Shown here one piece after another: positions 26,559-34,745 of a stretch of 46,479 bases of DNA. A program made the position numbers and the translations under genes. The first letter of the stretch is position 1, and every line of letters starts with the position of its first letter. The notes under the pieces are model-generated. The model was not told the DNA's origin. It ran no database searches and saw only the letters and a list, made by a program, of their open reading frames with translations. The DNA comes from Streptococcus minor DSM 17118 (GTDB lineage Bacteria; Bacillota; Bacilli; Lactobacillales; Streptococcaceae), in assembly GCF_000377005.1 (NCBI RefSeq), contig NZ_AQYB01000024.1:1-46479 (forward strand), written 5' to 3'.

Positions 26559-27100
26559 CCGATTGTGTTAATAACCCAGAGCTGACGCAGCCATTGGCTA
26601 GTCAATGGGGTATTGATAATAGCATTGACAAGGATACTCTTATGCAAGGTGTCTTGGATAAGGGGAATGGGAATGGTCGCTAGAATGGTCAGAGCTAGCT
26701 GCAAGGAAACCACTGTCACAAGAACCGATAAAGCTCCACTAATCAAGTTTAACTTAGCCGTATCCGGACTGACAAAACGAACCAGATGCATAAAAATTCC
26801 TAGCAAGCGCATGAGCGCATAGACCAAGATATAGATAGTCAAAAATGCAAGTCCTGAGTAAAAAATCTTGTCCAAATCAAAGAGATACTGACTATCAAAG
26901 TAATAATTACTGGCACCTTGTGTCGCATTAGCAAAGGGAACCCAGAGATAGAAAACGCTGGCTAATTTCTTATAACTACCAGCTGCGACTAGTAGGGCTA
27001 AAATCGAGGAAAAACAGTAGAAGATTTGCAAAACCAATCCACGACTGTAGCCAATATAAAAACTCCATGCTAAGATGAGTAATAAAATGATTGAAATCAT
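26555..27100 (-). CDS. cvpA: CvpA family membrane protein
   Basis: A 181-residue protein with four or five membrane helices, beginning ISIILLLILAWSFYIGYSRGLVLQIF, which matches the CvpA N-terminal pattern (GYxRG after the first helix). The family was named for colicin V production, and its direct role is not settled. Its ATG overlaps the zapA stop by four bases (ATGA), so the two are coupled. The zapA-cvpA-mutS2 order is a widely kept Firmicute block and supports the call. Confidence 0.9.
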   Translation of the reverse strand: MISIILLLILAWSFYIGYSRGLVLQIFYCFSSILALLVAAGSYKKLASVFYLWVPFANATQGASNYYFDSQYLFDLDKIFYSGLAFLTIYILVYALMRLLGIFMHLVRFVSPDTAKLNLISGALSVLVTVVSLQLALTILATIPIPLIQDTLHKSILVNAIINTPLTSQWLRQLWVINTIG

Positions 27101-27408
27101 ACCTTTTCCTCAAGTTCATCTAAATCTACCAAGGTCACATTCTTTTTCAGAACCATTTCCTTGACGTTGGCTAATTCTGCCTCTACTTTAGCATGCTCCA
27201 TCTCCCGTAATAACTGCACAGACAAAGCATTGATAGCCAAAAGCAGTGCCTTTGTTTCCGCATCCGCATTGGGTAATTTCTCTTCAATAGCCTGATATTT
27301 TTCTTGAACCAGACGCTCAATTTCTTCCATAAAGAGGTTATCGTGCTCGGTTGTGAGTGTCAACTGTTTTTTTCCAAATGTAAATTTGTATCGATTTAAG
27401 TTCTTCAT
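27097..27408 (-). CDS. zapA: Cell-division protein ZapA
   Basis: A 103-residue protein with the ZapA layout: an N-terminal beta region (NRYKFTFGKKQLTLTT) and then a long helix suited to coiled-coil tetramers (about 25-90). ZapA crosslinks and stabilises FtsZ filaments at the division ring. GAGGT precedes the ATG, and a perfect TATAAT (minus strand, 27427-27432) lies about 20 bp before it. It leads the zapA-cvpA-mutS2 operon. Confidence 0.88.
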   Translation of the reverse strand: MKNLNRYKFTFGKKQLTLTTEHDNLFMEEIERLVQEKYQAIEEKLPNADAETKALLLAINALSVQLLREMEHAKVEAELANVKEMVLKKNVTLVDLDELEEKV

Positions 27409-27426
27409 AAAAATACCTCAAACTTC

Positions 27427-27432
27427 ATTATA
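27427..27432 (-). promoter_or_regulatory. -10 box of the zapA-cvpA-mutS2 operon
   Basis: A perfect TATAAT on the minus strand, with a poor -35 (TAGTCA, 18 bp upstream). Confidence 0.5.
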
Positions 27433-27467
27433 CCGCAAAAAAACTTTTTTGACTAATAGGAAACGTA

Positions 27468-28193
27468 TCAAAGCGAGTGCTTGCGGCGGGCAAAATCCAC
27501 GAACTGGAATTTGTCAATTTTGTGCTTGCTTTCAGTATACTGAAATTGTCTTGTATCCCCCAAGTAAACACGAGAACGAATCAGCACTAAATAATCATCT
27601 TGATGATCCATGAGTAGGCGCTCTCGCTCAGTTGAAGCCTGAATAGTGATTTCCTTCTGGGCATAGGAAATATCTAAGCCCAACTCCCCCTCTAGGTAAG
27701 AATAAATAGAGTTTTCTGCAATCTCCTTGGTCAAGGTGGGGACACAATCTTGAGCCAAATAGTCTAGATCCAAAACAGAAATAACACCATCAATAGATCG
27801 TGTCCGTAAAACTCTCCAAACCTGACTTCCCTCTGAAAAACCTGTTTGTAAGGCTGTCTGCTCATCCACCGTCAGTAGCTCCAAATCAATCACTCGAGTC
27901 TGACTATTTAAGTGTAGTGAATCTACCAACTCCTTATAGGAAGTCAGACCAGATACAGGAAAGTTGAGCAATTCCTGCTTGAGAACCTGAGAACCTCGTC
28001 CCTGGACCTTTTGAATCAGGCCTTTTTCCGTCAAAAGTCGAAGGGCTTTTCTAACTGTGTCTCGACTGACTCCGTATTGCTCCTGTAAGTCCTTCTCTGT
28101 TGGCAATAAAAATCCAGCCTGGTAACGGCCGTTAGTGATTTTTTCCTGTAAATCATTGAAAATCTCTTGATATTTTTTCATAGCTTCTTTCAT
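27468..28193 (-). CDS. treR: Trehalose operon repressor, GntR/UTRA family
   Basis: A 241-residue regulator. Residues 1-70 are a GntR winged helix (TEKDLQEQYGVSRDTVRKALRLLTEKGLIQKVQGRGS). Residues 90-235 are a UTRA ligand domain, which in TreR binds trehalose-6-phosphate. It is divergent from treP, and a perfect palindrome lies between them. Start choice is unsure: ATG 28193 or ATG 28181 (fifth codon); both have weak ribosome sites. An extended -10 promoter (TGGTATAAT, hexamer 28226-28231 on the minus strand) precedes it. Confidence 0.93.
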   Translation of the reverse strand: MKEAMKKYQEIFNDLQEKITNGRYQAGFLLPTEKDLQEQYGVSRDTVRKALRLLTEKGLIQKVQGRGSQVLKQELLNFPVSGLTSYKELVDSLHLNSQTRVIDLELLTVDEQTALQTGFSEGSQVWRVLRTRSIDGVISVLDLDYLAQDCVPTLTKEIAENSIYSYLEGELGLDISYAQKEITIQASTERERLLMDHQDDYLVLIRSRVYLGDTRQFQYTESKHKIDKFQFVDFARRKHSL

Positions 28194-28225
28194 TGTTCTG
28201 CTTTTTTACATACATAATCTGAACT

Positions 28226-28234
28226 ATTATACCA
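28226..28234 (-). promoter_or_regulatory. treR promoter, extended -10
   Basis: On the minus strand TGGTATAAT is a perfect extended -10; no good -35 is seen within the A/T tracts upstream. Confidence 0.55.
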
Positions 28235-28259
28235 AAAAAAAATTTTTTTGAAAAAAAGC

Positions 28260-28288
28260 TTGCATTTTATTTAGAAATCGGTTACAAT
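28260..28288 (+). promoter_or_regulatory. treP promoter
   Basis: TTGCAT (28260-28265), a 17-bp spacer, and TACAAT (28283-28288). The TreR-type palindrome begins 11 bp past the -10. Confidence 0.7.
28272..28287 (+). promoter_or_regulatory. cre-like site (CcpA) in the treP promoter
   Basis: TAGAAATCGGTTACAA matches WTGNAARCGNWWWCAW at 14 of 16 positions and fills the spacer and -10, so CcpA binding would exclude polymerase. Inferred. Confidence 0.5.
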
Positions 28289-28299
28289 AATCCTGCAAA

Positions 28300-28319
28300 T
28301 GATTTGTACGTACAAATCA
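28300..28319. promoter_or_regulatory. TreR operator: perfect 20-bp palindrome
   Basis: TGATTTGTAC followed directly by its reverse complement GTACAAATCA. It lies between treR and treP near the treP transcription start and has the GT...AC form of GntR operators. Confidence 0.8.
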
Positions 28320-28351
28320 AGAAATCTTTTCGTATCTTATAAGGAGACATT

Positions 28352-30376
28352 ATGGGGAAATTTGAAAAAGATGCTAAAGCCCTGCTAGAAGCAGTCGGTG
28401 GCAAGGAGAACGTTGCGGCAGTATCTCACTGTGCAACCCGTATGCGTTTCGTCTTAAATGACGACAAGAAGGCCAATGTCAAGGCCATCGAAAACTTGTC
28501 AGCAGTAAAAGGTACCTTTACCAATGCTGGTCAGTTCCAAGTTATCATCGGTAACGATGTGCCGATTTTCTACAACGACTTCACTGCCGTTTCAGGTATC
28601 GAAGGCGTATCCAAGGAAGCAGCAAAATCCGCTGCCAAGCAAAACCTCAATCCGGTACAGCGTGTCTTGACCATGTTGGCTGAAATTTTCACTCCGATTA
28701 TCCCAGCTATCATCGTTGGTGGTTTGATTCTTGGTTTCCGTAACGTTTTAGAATCCGTTGGTATGCCATGGTTAGGCCAACAAATTGTTGACGGCGCTAA
28801 AGTTTTTGATGTGGATGGTAATCCCGTTTGGAATACCATTACAATGGTTTCTCCGTTCTGGAACGGTGTCAACCACTTCCTTTGGTTGCCTGGTGAGGCA
28901 ATCTTCCACTTCTTGCCAGTTGGTATCACCTGGTCTGTTTCTCGTAAGATGGGAACGACTCAAATCCTAGGTATTGTCCTTGGTATCTGTTTAGTATCTC
29001 CACAGTTGCTCAATGCTTATGCAGTACCAGGTACAGATGCTGCGACCATTGCCAGCGACTGGGTATGGAACTTTGGTTCCTTCACAGTAAACCGTATCGG
29101 TTATCAAGCACAGGTTATCCCTGCTCTCTTAGCTGGTCTGAGCTTGTCTTACCTTGAAATCTTCTGGCGCAAACGCATCCCAGAAGTCGTTTCTATGATT
29201 TTTGTACCATTCCTATCTCTTCTTCCAGCCCTTATCTTGGCTCACACTGTCCTTGGTCCATTTGGTTGGTGGTTAGGTCAAGGCCTATCATCTATTGTAT
29301 TGGCTGGTTTGACTGGTCCTCTTAAATGGCTCTTCGGTGCTATCTTTGGTACTCTTTATGCTCCATTCGTTATCACTGGTCTCCACCACATGACCAATGC
29401 TATCGACACTCAATTGATTGCAGATGCTGGCGGTACTGGTCTCTGGCCAATGATTGCCCTCTCTAACATCGCTCAAGGTTCAGCTGTTTTGGCTTACTAC
29501 TTCATGAATCGTCATAACGAGAAAGAAGCGCAAGTTTCCCTTCCAGCTGCAATTTCTGCTTACTTGGGAGTGACTGAGCCTGCCCTCTTCGGGGTCAACG
29601 TGAAGTACATTTATCCATTCGTTGCTGGTTTGATTGGTTCAGGTATTGCTGGCCTCCTCTCAACCAGTCTTAACATCACAGCTAACGCCATCGGTGTCGG
29701 TGGTCTACCAGGAATCTTGGCTATCAAGGCACAATATTGGTTGCCATTTGTCCTAGCTATGGCTGTTGCAGTTATTATTCCATTCATCTTAACCTTCTTC
29801 TTCCGCAAAGCTGGTATCTTGACCAAGGCAGAAGATGAAGCTAAAGCAGACTATGTCGCTACTCCTGCTACAGAAGAAGTGGTTGAAGTGGTTAAAGAAG
29901 AGGTTGCTACGGGTGCTACAGTTTCAATCCTCAGCCCACTAACTGGTGAAGCTAAAGAATTAAGCCAAGCTAATGACCCTGTCTTTGCACAAGGCGTGAT
30001 GGGACAAGGTGTCCTCATCCAACCAAGCGAAGGTAAATTGGTGGCTCCAGTTGACGCTACAGTTTCTGTCCTCTTCCCAACTAAACATGCTGTTGGTTTG
30101 GTTTCAACTGAGGGTGTAGAACTACTCATGCACATTGGTATGGATACAGTTAACTTAGAAGGACAAGGATTTACAGCTCATGTTGCTCAAGGCGATAGCG
30201 TGAAAGCTGGTGACTTGCTCATCACCTTTGATATCGAAGCGATCAAAGCTGCAGGATACCTAACAGAAACTCCTGTTATCATCACTAACCAAGATGCCTT
30301 TGCACCAGCTGACCTTCCTAACCTCCCAACAAGTGTCGTTGCAGGTCAAGCATTGTTGGCAGCTGTTAAAAAATAA
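28352..30376 (+). CDS. treP: PTS trehalose-specific EIIBCA transporter
   Basis: A 674-residue single-chain transporter. The IIB domain (about 1-85) carries phospho-Cys27 in SHCATRMRF. The IIC membrane domain (about 105-490) has some ten helices and a GLHHMTNAID motif. A short acidic linker (about 500-520) leads to a glucose-type IIA domain (about 525-674) with phospho-His594 in LLMHIGMDT. It takes up trehalose as trehalose-6-phosphate. The divergent treR, the operator at the promoter and treC downstream support the substrate. AAGGAG precedes the ATG. Confidence 0.95.
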   Translation: MGKFEKDAKALLEAVGGKENVAAVSHCATRMRFVLNDDKKANVKAIENLSAVKGTFTNAGQFQVIIGNDVPIFYNDFTAVSGIEGVSKEAAKSAAKQNLNPVQRVLTMLAEIFTPIIPAIIVGGLILGFRNVLESVGMPWLGQQIVDGAKVFDVDGNPVWNTITMVSPFWNGVNHFLWLPGEAIFHFLPVGITWSVSRKMGTTQILGIVLGICLVSPQLLNAYAVPGTDAATIASDWVWNFGSFTVNRIGYQAQVIPALLAGLSLSYLEIFWRKRIPEVVSMIFVPFLSLLPALILAHTVLGPFGWWLGQGLSSIVLAGLTGPLKWLFGAIFGTLYAPFVITGLHHMTNAIDTQLIADAGGTGLWPMIALSNIAQGSAVLAYYFMNRHNEKEAQVSLPAAISAYLGVTEPALFGVNVKYIYPFVAGLIGSGIAGLLSTSLNITANAIGVGGLPGILAIKAQYWLPFVLAMAVAVIIPFILTFFFRKAGILTKAEDEAKADYVATPATEEVVEVVKEEVATGATVSILSPLTGEAKELSQANDPVFAQGVMGQGVLIQPSEGKLVAPVDATVSVLFPTKHAVGLVSTEGVELLMHIGMDTVNLEGQGFTAHVAQGDSVKAGDLLITFDIEAIKAAGYLTETPVIITNQDAFAPADLPNLPTSVVAGQALLAAVKK

Positions 30377-30390
30377 AACTTAGAAACTAA

Positions 30391-30431
30391 ACAGGCCTGG
30401 CACATCCCTATCGCCGGGCTTGTTAGTGTTT
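30391..30431 (+). terminator. Intercistronic hairpin between treP and treC
   Basis: ACAGGCCTGGC and GCCGGGCTTGT pair over 11 positions (two G-U), with an 11-nt loop, followed by TAGTGTTTTT. It is strong enough to act as a partial terminator, or to protect the treP message end. Confidence 0.7.
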
Positions 30432-30462
30432 TTCCATCATCTATTTTAAAAAAGGAGAAAGA

Positions 30463-32085
30463 ATGACATTTGATAAGAGACAGGTTGTCTACCAAATTTA
30501 TCCAAAATCCTACAAAGATACAACTGGAAATGGTGTCGGTGACCTCCGTGGTATCATTGAGAAATTGCCCTACTTGCAAGAATTAGGGGTCGATGTCATC
30601 TGGCTCAACCCTTTCTATCCTAGCCCACAAAGAGATAATGGCTACGATATTTCTGATTATACGGCAGTCAATCCTCTCTTTGGAACGATGGCAGACTTTG
30701 AAGAGCTAACTCAAGCCGCTAAGAAACATGGTATTGAGCTGATGCTAGACATGGTACTCAACCACTGCTCAACTGAGCACGAATGGTTTCAAAAGGCCTT
30801 GGCCGGTGATAAATATTATCAAGATTTCTTCATTTTACGTGATCAGCCAACTGACTGGGTATCCAAGTTTGGAGGTAATGCCTGGGCTCCCTTCGGCGAT
30901 ACTGGACTCTATTACCTTCACCTCTTTGATGTCACCCAAGCTGATCTAAACTGGCGTAATCCACATGTCCGCGAAGAGATGTTCAAAGTTGTCAATTTCT
31001 GGCGGGAAAAAGGAGTCAAGGGTTTCCGTTTTGATGTGATTAACCTGATTGGTAAAGATGAAGTCTTGGAGGATTGTCCCATTAGCGATGGAAAACCAGC
31101 CTACACAGACCGTCCGATCAACCACGATTACCTAAAAATGCTCAACCAAGCAACTTTCGGTCAAGACCAAGGGGGGATGACCGTTGGGGAGATGAGTTTT
31201 ACAACCATTCCCAACTGTGTCCAATATAGCAACCCTGCTAGTCAAGAATTAGATATGGTCTTCAACTTCCATCACCTTAAAGTGGATTATGAGGATGGCC
31301 AAAAATGGACCGTAAAAACCTTTGATTTCGAAGAACTCAAAAATCTGTTTCATACTTGGGGAGAAGGCATGAGTGCTGGCAACGGCTGGTCTGCTCTCTT
31401 TTGGAACAATCATGACCAACCACGCGCCCTCAACCGTTTTGTAGATGTCAAAAACTTCCGAGCTGAAGGAGCAACCATGCTGGCTGCAGCTATCCATCTC
31501 TCACGTGGTACACCTTATATCTACATGGGTGAGGAAATCGGGATGATTGACCCTGATTTTGAGTCTATGGCAGACTATGTAGATGTTGAATCCATCAATG
31601 CCTACCAAGAGTTACTGGCTTCTGGGAAGTCTGAAAAAGAAGCTTTTGCCATCATTCAGGCTAAGTCCCGTGACAATTCCCGAACGCCTATGCAATGGGA
31701 TGGTAGCGAACATGCTGGTTTCACTACTGGTACACCGTGGCTCAAAGCTGGTCAATCTTATCCAGAAATCAATGTTGAAAAGGAAAAATCTGGCAAGATC
31801 TTTCGTTTCTATCAGGAACTCATTGCGCTACGCAAAAACTTACCGCTGATTGCGGAAGGAGACTACCAAGCTGCCTTCCAAGACAATGATAAGGTTTACG
31901 CTTTTGAGCGCCAATTAGATGGTCAAAAACTGCTCGTTCTCAACAACTTTTTCTCTCAAGAGGCAACTATCCAGCTCCCAGCTGACTACCAGACTGGTCA
32001 GGTGCTCATCAGTAATTATGATGGGGTTGAGCTAGCTGAACACTTGGTTCTAAAACCTTATCAAACTCTGGCAATTGTGCTTTAA
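30463..32085 (+). CDS. treC: Trehalose-6-phosphate hydrolase (GH13)
   Basis: A 540-residue GH13 enzyme. The barrel regions are DMVLNH, GFRFDVINL with nucleophile Asp191, VGEMS with acid/base Glu243, and WNNHDQPR with the third carboxylate. Length matches TreC and the related dextran glucosidase DexB (about 535-560). Its place after treP favours trehalose-6-phosphate, cleaved to glucose and glucose-6-phosphate in the cytoplasm. No signal peptide. AAAAGGAG precedes the ATG. Streptococcal databases sometimes name this gene dexB; context argues for treC. Confidence 0.93.
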   Translation: MTFDKRQVVYQIYPKSYKDTTGNGVGDLRGIIEKLPYLQELGVDVIWLNPFYPSPQRDNGYDISDYTAVNPLFGTMADFEELTQAAKKHGIELMLDMVLNHCSTEHEWFQKALAGDKYYQDFFILRDQPTDWVSKFGGNAWAPFGDTGLYYLHLFDVTQADLNWRNPHVREEMFKVVNFWREKGVKGFRFDVINLIGKDEVLEDCPISDGKPAYTDRPINHDYLKMLNQATFGQDQGGMTVGEMSFTTIPNCVQYSNPASQELDMVFNFHHLKVDYEDGQKWTVKTFDFEELKNLFHTWGEGMSAGNGWSALFWNNHDQPRALNRFVDVKNFRAEGATMLAAAIHLSRGTPYIYMGEEIGMIDPDFESMADYVDVESINAYQELLASGKSEKEAFAIIQAKSRDNSRTPMQWDGSEHAGFTTGTPWLKAGQSYPEINVEKEKSGKIFRFYQELIALRKNLPLIAEGDYQAAFQDNDKVYAFERQLDGQKLLVLNNFFSQEATIQLPADYQTGQVLISNYDGVELAEHLVLKPYQTLAIVL

Positions 32086-32090
32086 AAACT

Positions 32091-32122
32091 AACTCTGGCA
32101 GTTTTCTGTCAGAGTTTTTTTG
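32091..32122 (+). terminator. treC terminator
   Basis: AACTCTGGCAG and CTGTCAGAGTT pair with one G-U, loop TTTT, followed by TTTTT. Confidence 0.9.
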
Positions 32123-32171
32123 ATTGAGCCCAACGAGTGAAGTTGGAAAGTTTCAACAATTTGGGCTCAAT
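32123..32171. repeat. Long inverted repeat in the leader of the PRD-regulator operon
   Basis: ATTGAGCCCAA (32123-32133) and TTGGGCTCAAT (32161-32171) form a perfect 11-bp inverted repeat around a 27-nt loop, in which GTTG and CAAC can also pair. It follows the treC terminator and is followed by GGGGCTAGTTTTTT. It may be a second terminator, a repeat-family copy or a leader structure of the next gene. Confidence 0.55.
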
Positions 32172-32239
32172 AGGGGCTAGTTTTTTATTTTCCTTTCCGC
32201 TACACTAGATTTAAGAAGGAAAAATAGAAGGGAGGATAC

Positions 32240-34282
32240 ATGTTCGATCAAAAAACTCTTGTCATACTATTGACCTTACTAAGCGAGCCATCTCTATCAC
32301 TCTATGCTCTTTCCGTCAAAACTAAGTTGACCATCAAGGAACTTCTAGCACAGGTGGATAGCTTAAATCACTATTTTCAGTCCAAGCAGTTGCCAGAGCT
32401 GGTAGTGACCGATGGTTATTATGACCTACCTGAGATGATTCAGCAACAAGCCCAAGATATCATTGAAGAGCTTAAAGAAGAACAGCTCTATCTGACACAG
32501 AATGAACGGATTTATCTGATTTATCTCTATACTTTCTGTCGACGAGACTTCGTTTCAAACAACCACTATCAAGATTTTTTGAGAGTCAGCAAAAATACCT
32601 CTTTGACTGACATCAAGACCCTACGAGAGCTGATGGAGAGATTTGACTTGATTCTGACCTACACTCGATCCGAAGGCTACTCTATCCAGGGACAGGAAAA
32701 AGATAAGCACCGACTAGCTCTTTACGCCATCAGTCAGCTACTGTCCTTGCCGATTGGCTTTTGGGCTCTGCACCATGTTCTATCAGCTTGGGGATATACA
32801 GATAAATTTGAAGAAGTCATGAAGCGAACCCAAGAATACTACTTGGCCTTTCAGCTAACTCCCATTCAACATCGCCTAGAAGAATGCCTCTATTTATTGA
32901 TATTCATTCTTTATCGTTATCATCGTGTCAGCAAATTTGTCAGCCTAGAACACGACATCTTCTCCCCCTCCCTACAATCACTGACAGACATTATCATCCA
33001 GGATGTCACAGCTGACCTTTCTTTGATAAGAGCCTTAACAGGAAATGAAAAGTGTTACCTATCTGGTATCTTATCCGGTTGTTTCGAGGGGGATTTAGAG
33101 AAAAATGATTCTTATTTTCAGGCTCTGACTAAGGCTGTTATTGAAAAAATGGAGGAAATTTCTCTCCTGAATTTTGAACAACGAGATAAGTTAGAAGAGG
33201 GACTCAAGCGCCACCTAATCCCAGCTTATTTCCGGCTAAAATACCGCTTATTCAGTACCAATGTTTATACAGAACAGATAAAGGAAAATTATCCCGATTT
33301 ATTTGACTTGGTACAAAGAGCCTTACAACCCTTAGAAAATGAACTTGGCTACCCTATCCCAGATGCTGAAATTTCCTACTTTGTAGTCCATTTTGGCGGC
33401 TACCTGCACCAGCAACCGCAAACCAAGCTCCCTTATCGAGCTGTCATTATTTGTCCTAATGGCGTTAGTTCTTCCCTCATTATCAAAGAAGACCTGAAAA
33501 AACTATTTCCAAAGATTGCTTTTAGCCACACCACTAGGTTGGAGCAACTCAAGGCTTTAGATGAAGCCACTTACGATCTCATCTTCTCTACTGTAGAAAT
33601 TGAGTCTCAAAAACCTACTTATCCAGTCTCGGTTCTTATGACTGAGGAACAGGCGCAGAGCCTAACAGATTTGGTGATTCAGGATTTTCCAGATATTTGC
33701 GGAGATCTCATCATGTTGGAAAAAATGATGGAAACAATCAAAAAATACAGTAATGTGACGCAAGAAAACGCACTACGGAGTGCTTTGCGGAACTTATTAT
33801 TAGAGAATAAGAAAAATAGAAAGGAAGTGAAGCCCTTGTTACATGAATTGATTACAGAGGCTACATATCAGACCTGTTCTGAGAAACTAGATTGGAAGTC
33901 TGCTATCCGCTTGGCAGCACAACCACTCCTGACTTCAGGACAAATTGAGCCTAGCTATCCAGAAGCCATGATTGCAAAAGTGGAGGAGTTTGGTCCTTTT
34001 ATCGACCTAGGCAAAGGGATTGCGATTCCCCACGCACGACCAGAAGATGGAGTTAACCAAGTCGGCATGTCGATGCTGGTTTTGGAACATCCCATCTACT
34101 TACTGGATGACCCCAAACATGAAATATACTTGTTAATGTGCATCGCAGCCATTGACAATGAAACCCATCTCAAGGCCCTGTCTCATTTGACAACTATCTT
34201 GAGAGAGGATGCAAATGTCAAAAACCTTTTAGCATCCCGGTCTTATTCAGAAATCAAAAATATTATTCAACAGGAGGCGTAA
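32240..34282 (+). CDS. PRD-containing PTS-linked transcriptional regulator with EIIB- and EIIA-like domains
   Basis: A 680-residue BglG/MtlR-type activator. N-terminal HTH region about 1-95; two PTS regulation domains about 185-400 (the second around KRHLIPAYFRLKYRLF and EISYFVVHFGGYL); an EIIB-like domain from about 400 with Cys405 in VIICPNGVSSSL; and a C-terminal EIIA of the fructose/mannitol class with His598 in AIPHARPED. Phosphorylation of PRDs, Cys and His by PTS proteins tunes such activators. The following EIIB and EIIC genes have no separate EIIA, so this EIIA domain may also phosphorylate the transporter (inference). AAGGGAGG precedes the ATG. Confidence 0.92.
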   Translation: MFDQKTLVILLTLLSEPSLSLYALSVKTKLTIKELLAQVDSLNHYFQSKQLPELVVTDGYYDLPEMIQQQAQDIIEELKEEQLYLTQNERIYLIYLYTFCRRDFVSNNHYQDFLRVSKNTSLTDIKTLRELMERFDLILTYTRSEGYSIQGQEKDKHRLALYAISQLLSLPIGFWALHHVLSAWGYTDKFEEVMKRTQEYYLAFQLTPIQHRLEECLYLLIFILYRYHRVSKFVSLEHDIFSPSLQSLTDIIIQDVTADLSLIRALTGNEKCYLSGILSGCFEGDLEKNDSYFQALTKAVIEKMEEISLLNFEQRDKLEEGLKRHLIPAYFRLKYRLFSTNVYTEQIKENYPDLFDLVQRALQPLENELGYPIPDAEISYFVVHFGGYLHQQPQTKLPYRAVIICPNGVSSSLIIKEDLKKLFPKIAFSHTTRLEQLKALDEATYDLIFSTVEIESQKPTYPVSVLMTEEQAQSLTDLVIQDFPDICGDLIMLEKMMETIKKYSNVTQENALRSALRNLLLENKKNRKEVKPLLHELITEATYQTCSEKLDWKSAIRLAAQPLLTSGQIEPSYPEAMIAKVEEFGPFIDLGKGIAIPHARPEDGVNQVGMSMLVLEHPIYLLDDPKHEIYLLMCIAAIDNETHLKALSHLTTILREDANVKNLLASRSYSEIKNIIQQEA

Positions 34283-34286
34283 TCTT

Positions 34287-34571
34287 ATGTTACGAATTGG
34301 TGCAGCATGTGGTTCCGGTTTAGGATCCAGTTTTATGGTTCAAATGAATATTGAATCCATTTTGAGAGATTTAGGTGTTTCGGATGTCGAAGTGGAGCAC
34401 TATGATTTAGGTGGTGCAACAGCCAGCGATGCTGATGTCTGGATTGTCGGCCGTGATTTGGCAGATTCTGCTAGTCACCTTGGTGATGTTCGTCCGCTCA
34501 ATAGCATTATTGATATGGATGAATTGAGAGAAGTTGTGACAGCTATCTGTCAGGAAAAAGAATTGTTATAG
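34287..34571 (+). CDS. PTS EIIB component, ascorbate (UlaB) type
   Basis: A 94-residue EIIB with phospho-Cys8 in the loop AACGSGLGSSF, then an alternating alpha/beta fold (VEHYDLGGATASDADVWIVG). It passes phosphate from EIIA to the sugar carried by the UlaA-type EIIC encoded next. It starts 4 bp after the regulator stop, with CAGGAGG in the regulator's 3' end, so the two are coupled. Confidence 0.92.
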   Translation: MLRIGAACGSGLGSSFMVQMNIESILRDLGVSDVEVEHYDLGGATASDADVWIVGRDLADSASHLGDVRPLNSIIDMDELREVVTAICQEKELL

Positions 34572-34745
34572 TTTTTGTTGAAATAGATTGAAATACAAGT
34601 CTGTCATCATTCATCTTAACAAATAAACTGCCCTGAGCTCTCTGTCAAAAGAAAGAACTCTCCTAAACGGAAGAATCTTCCTTGAGTTTCTCATCTTGCT
34701 TTGAGTTTTATGGGCTCTGTATCATCATTAAAAGGAGAATATATT

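Noticed and set aside
34572..34745. A small gene in the EIIB-EIIC gap
   Set aside because: No frame with a ribosome site; only a short GGAAGA/TCTTCC palindrome is visible.
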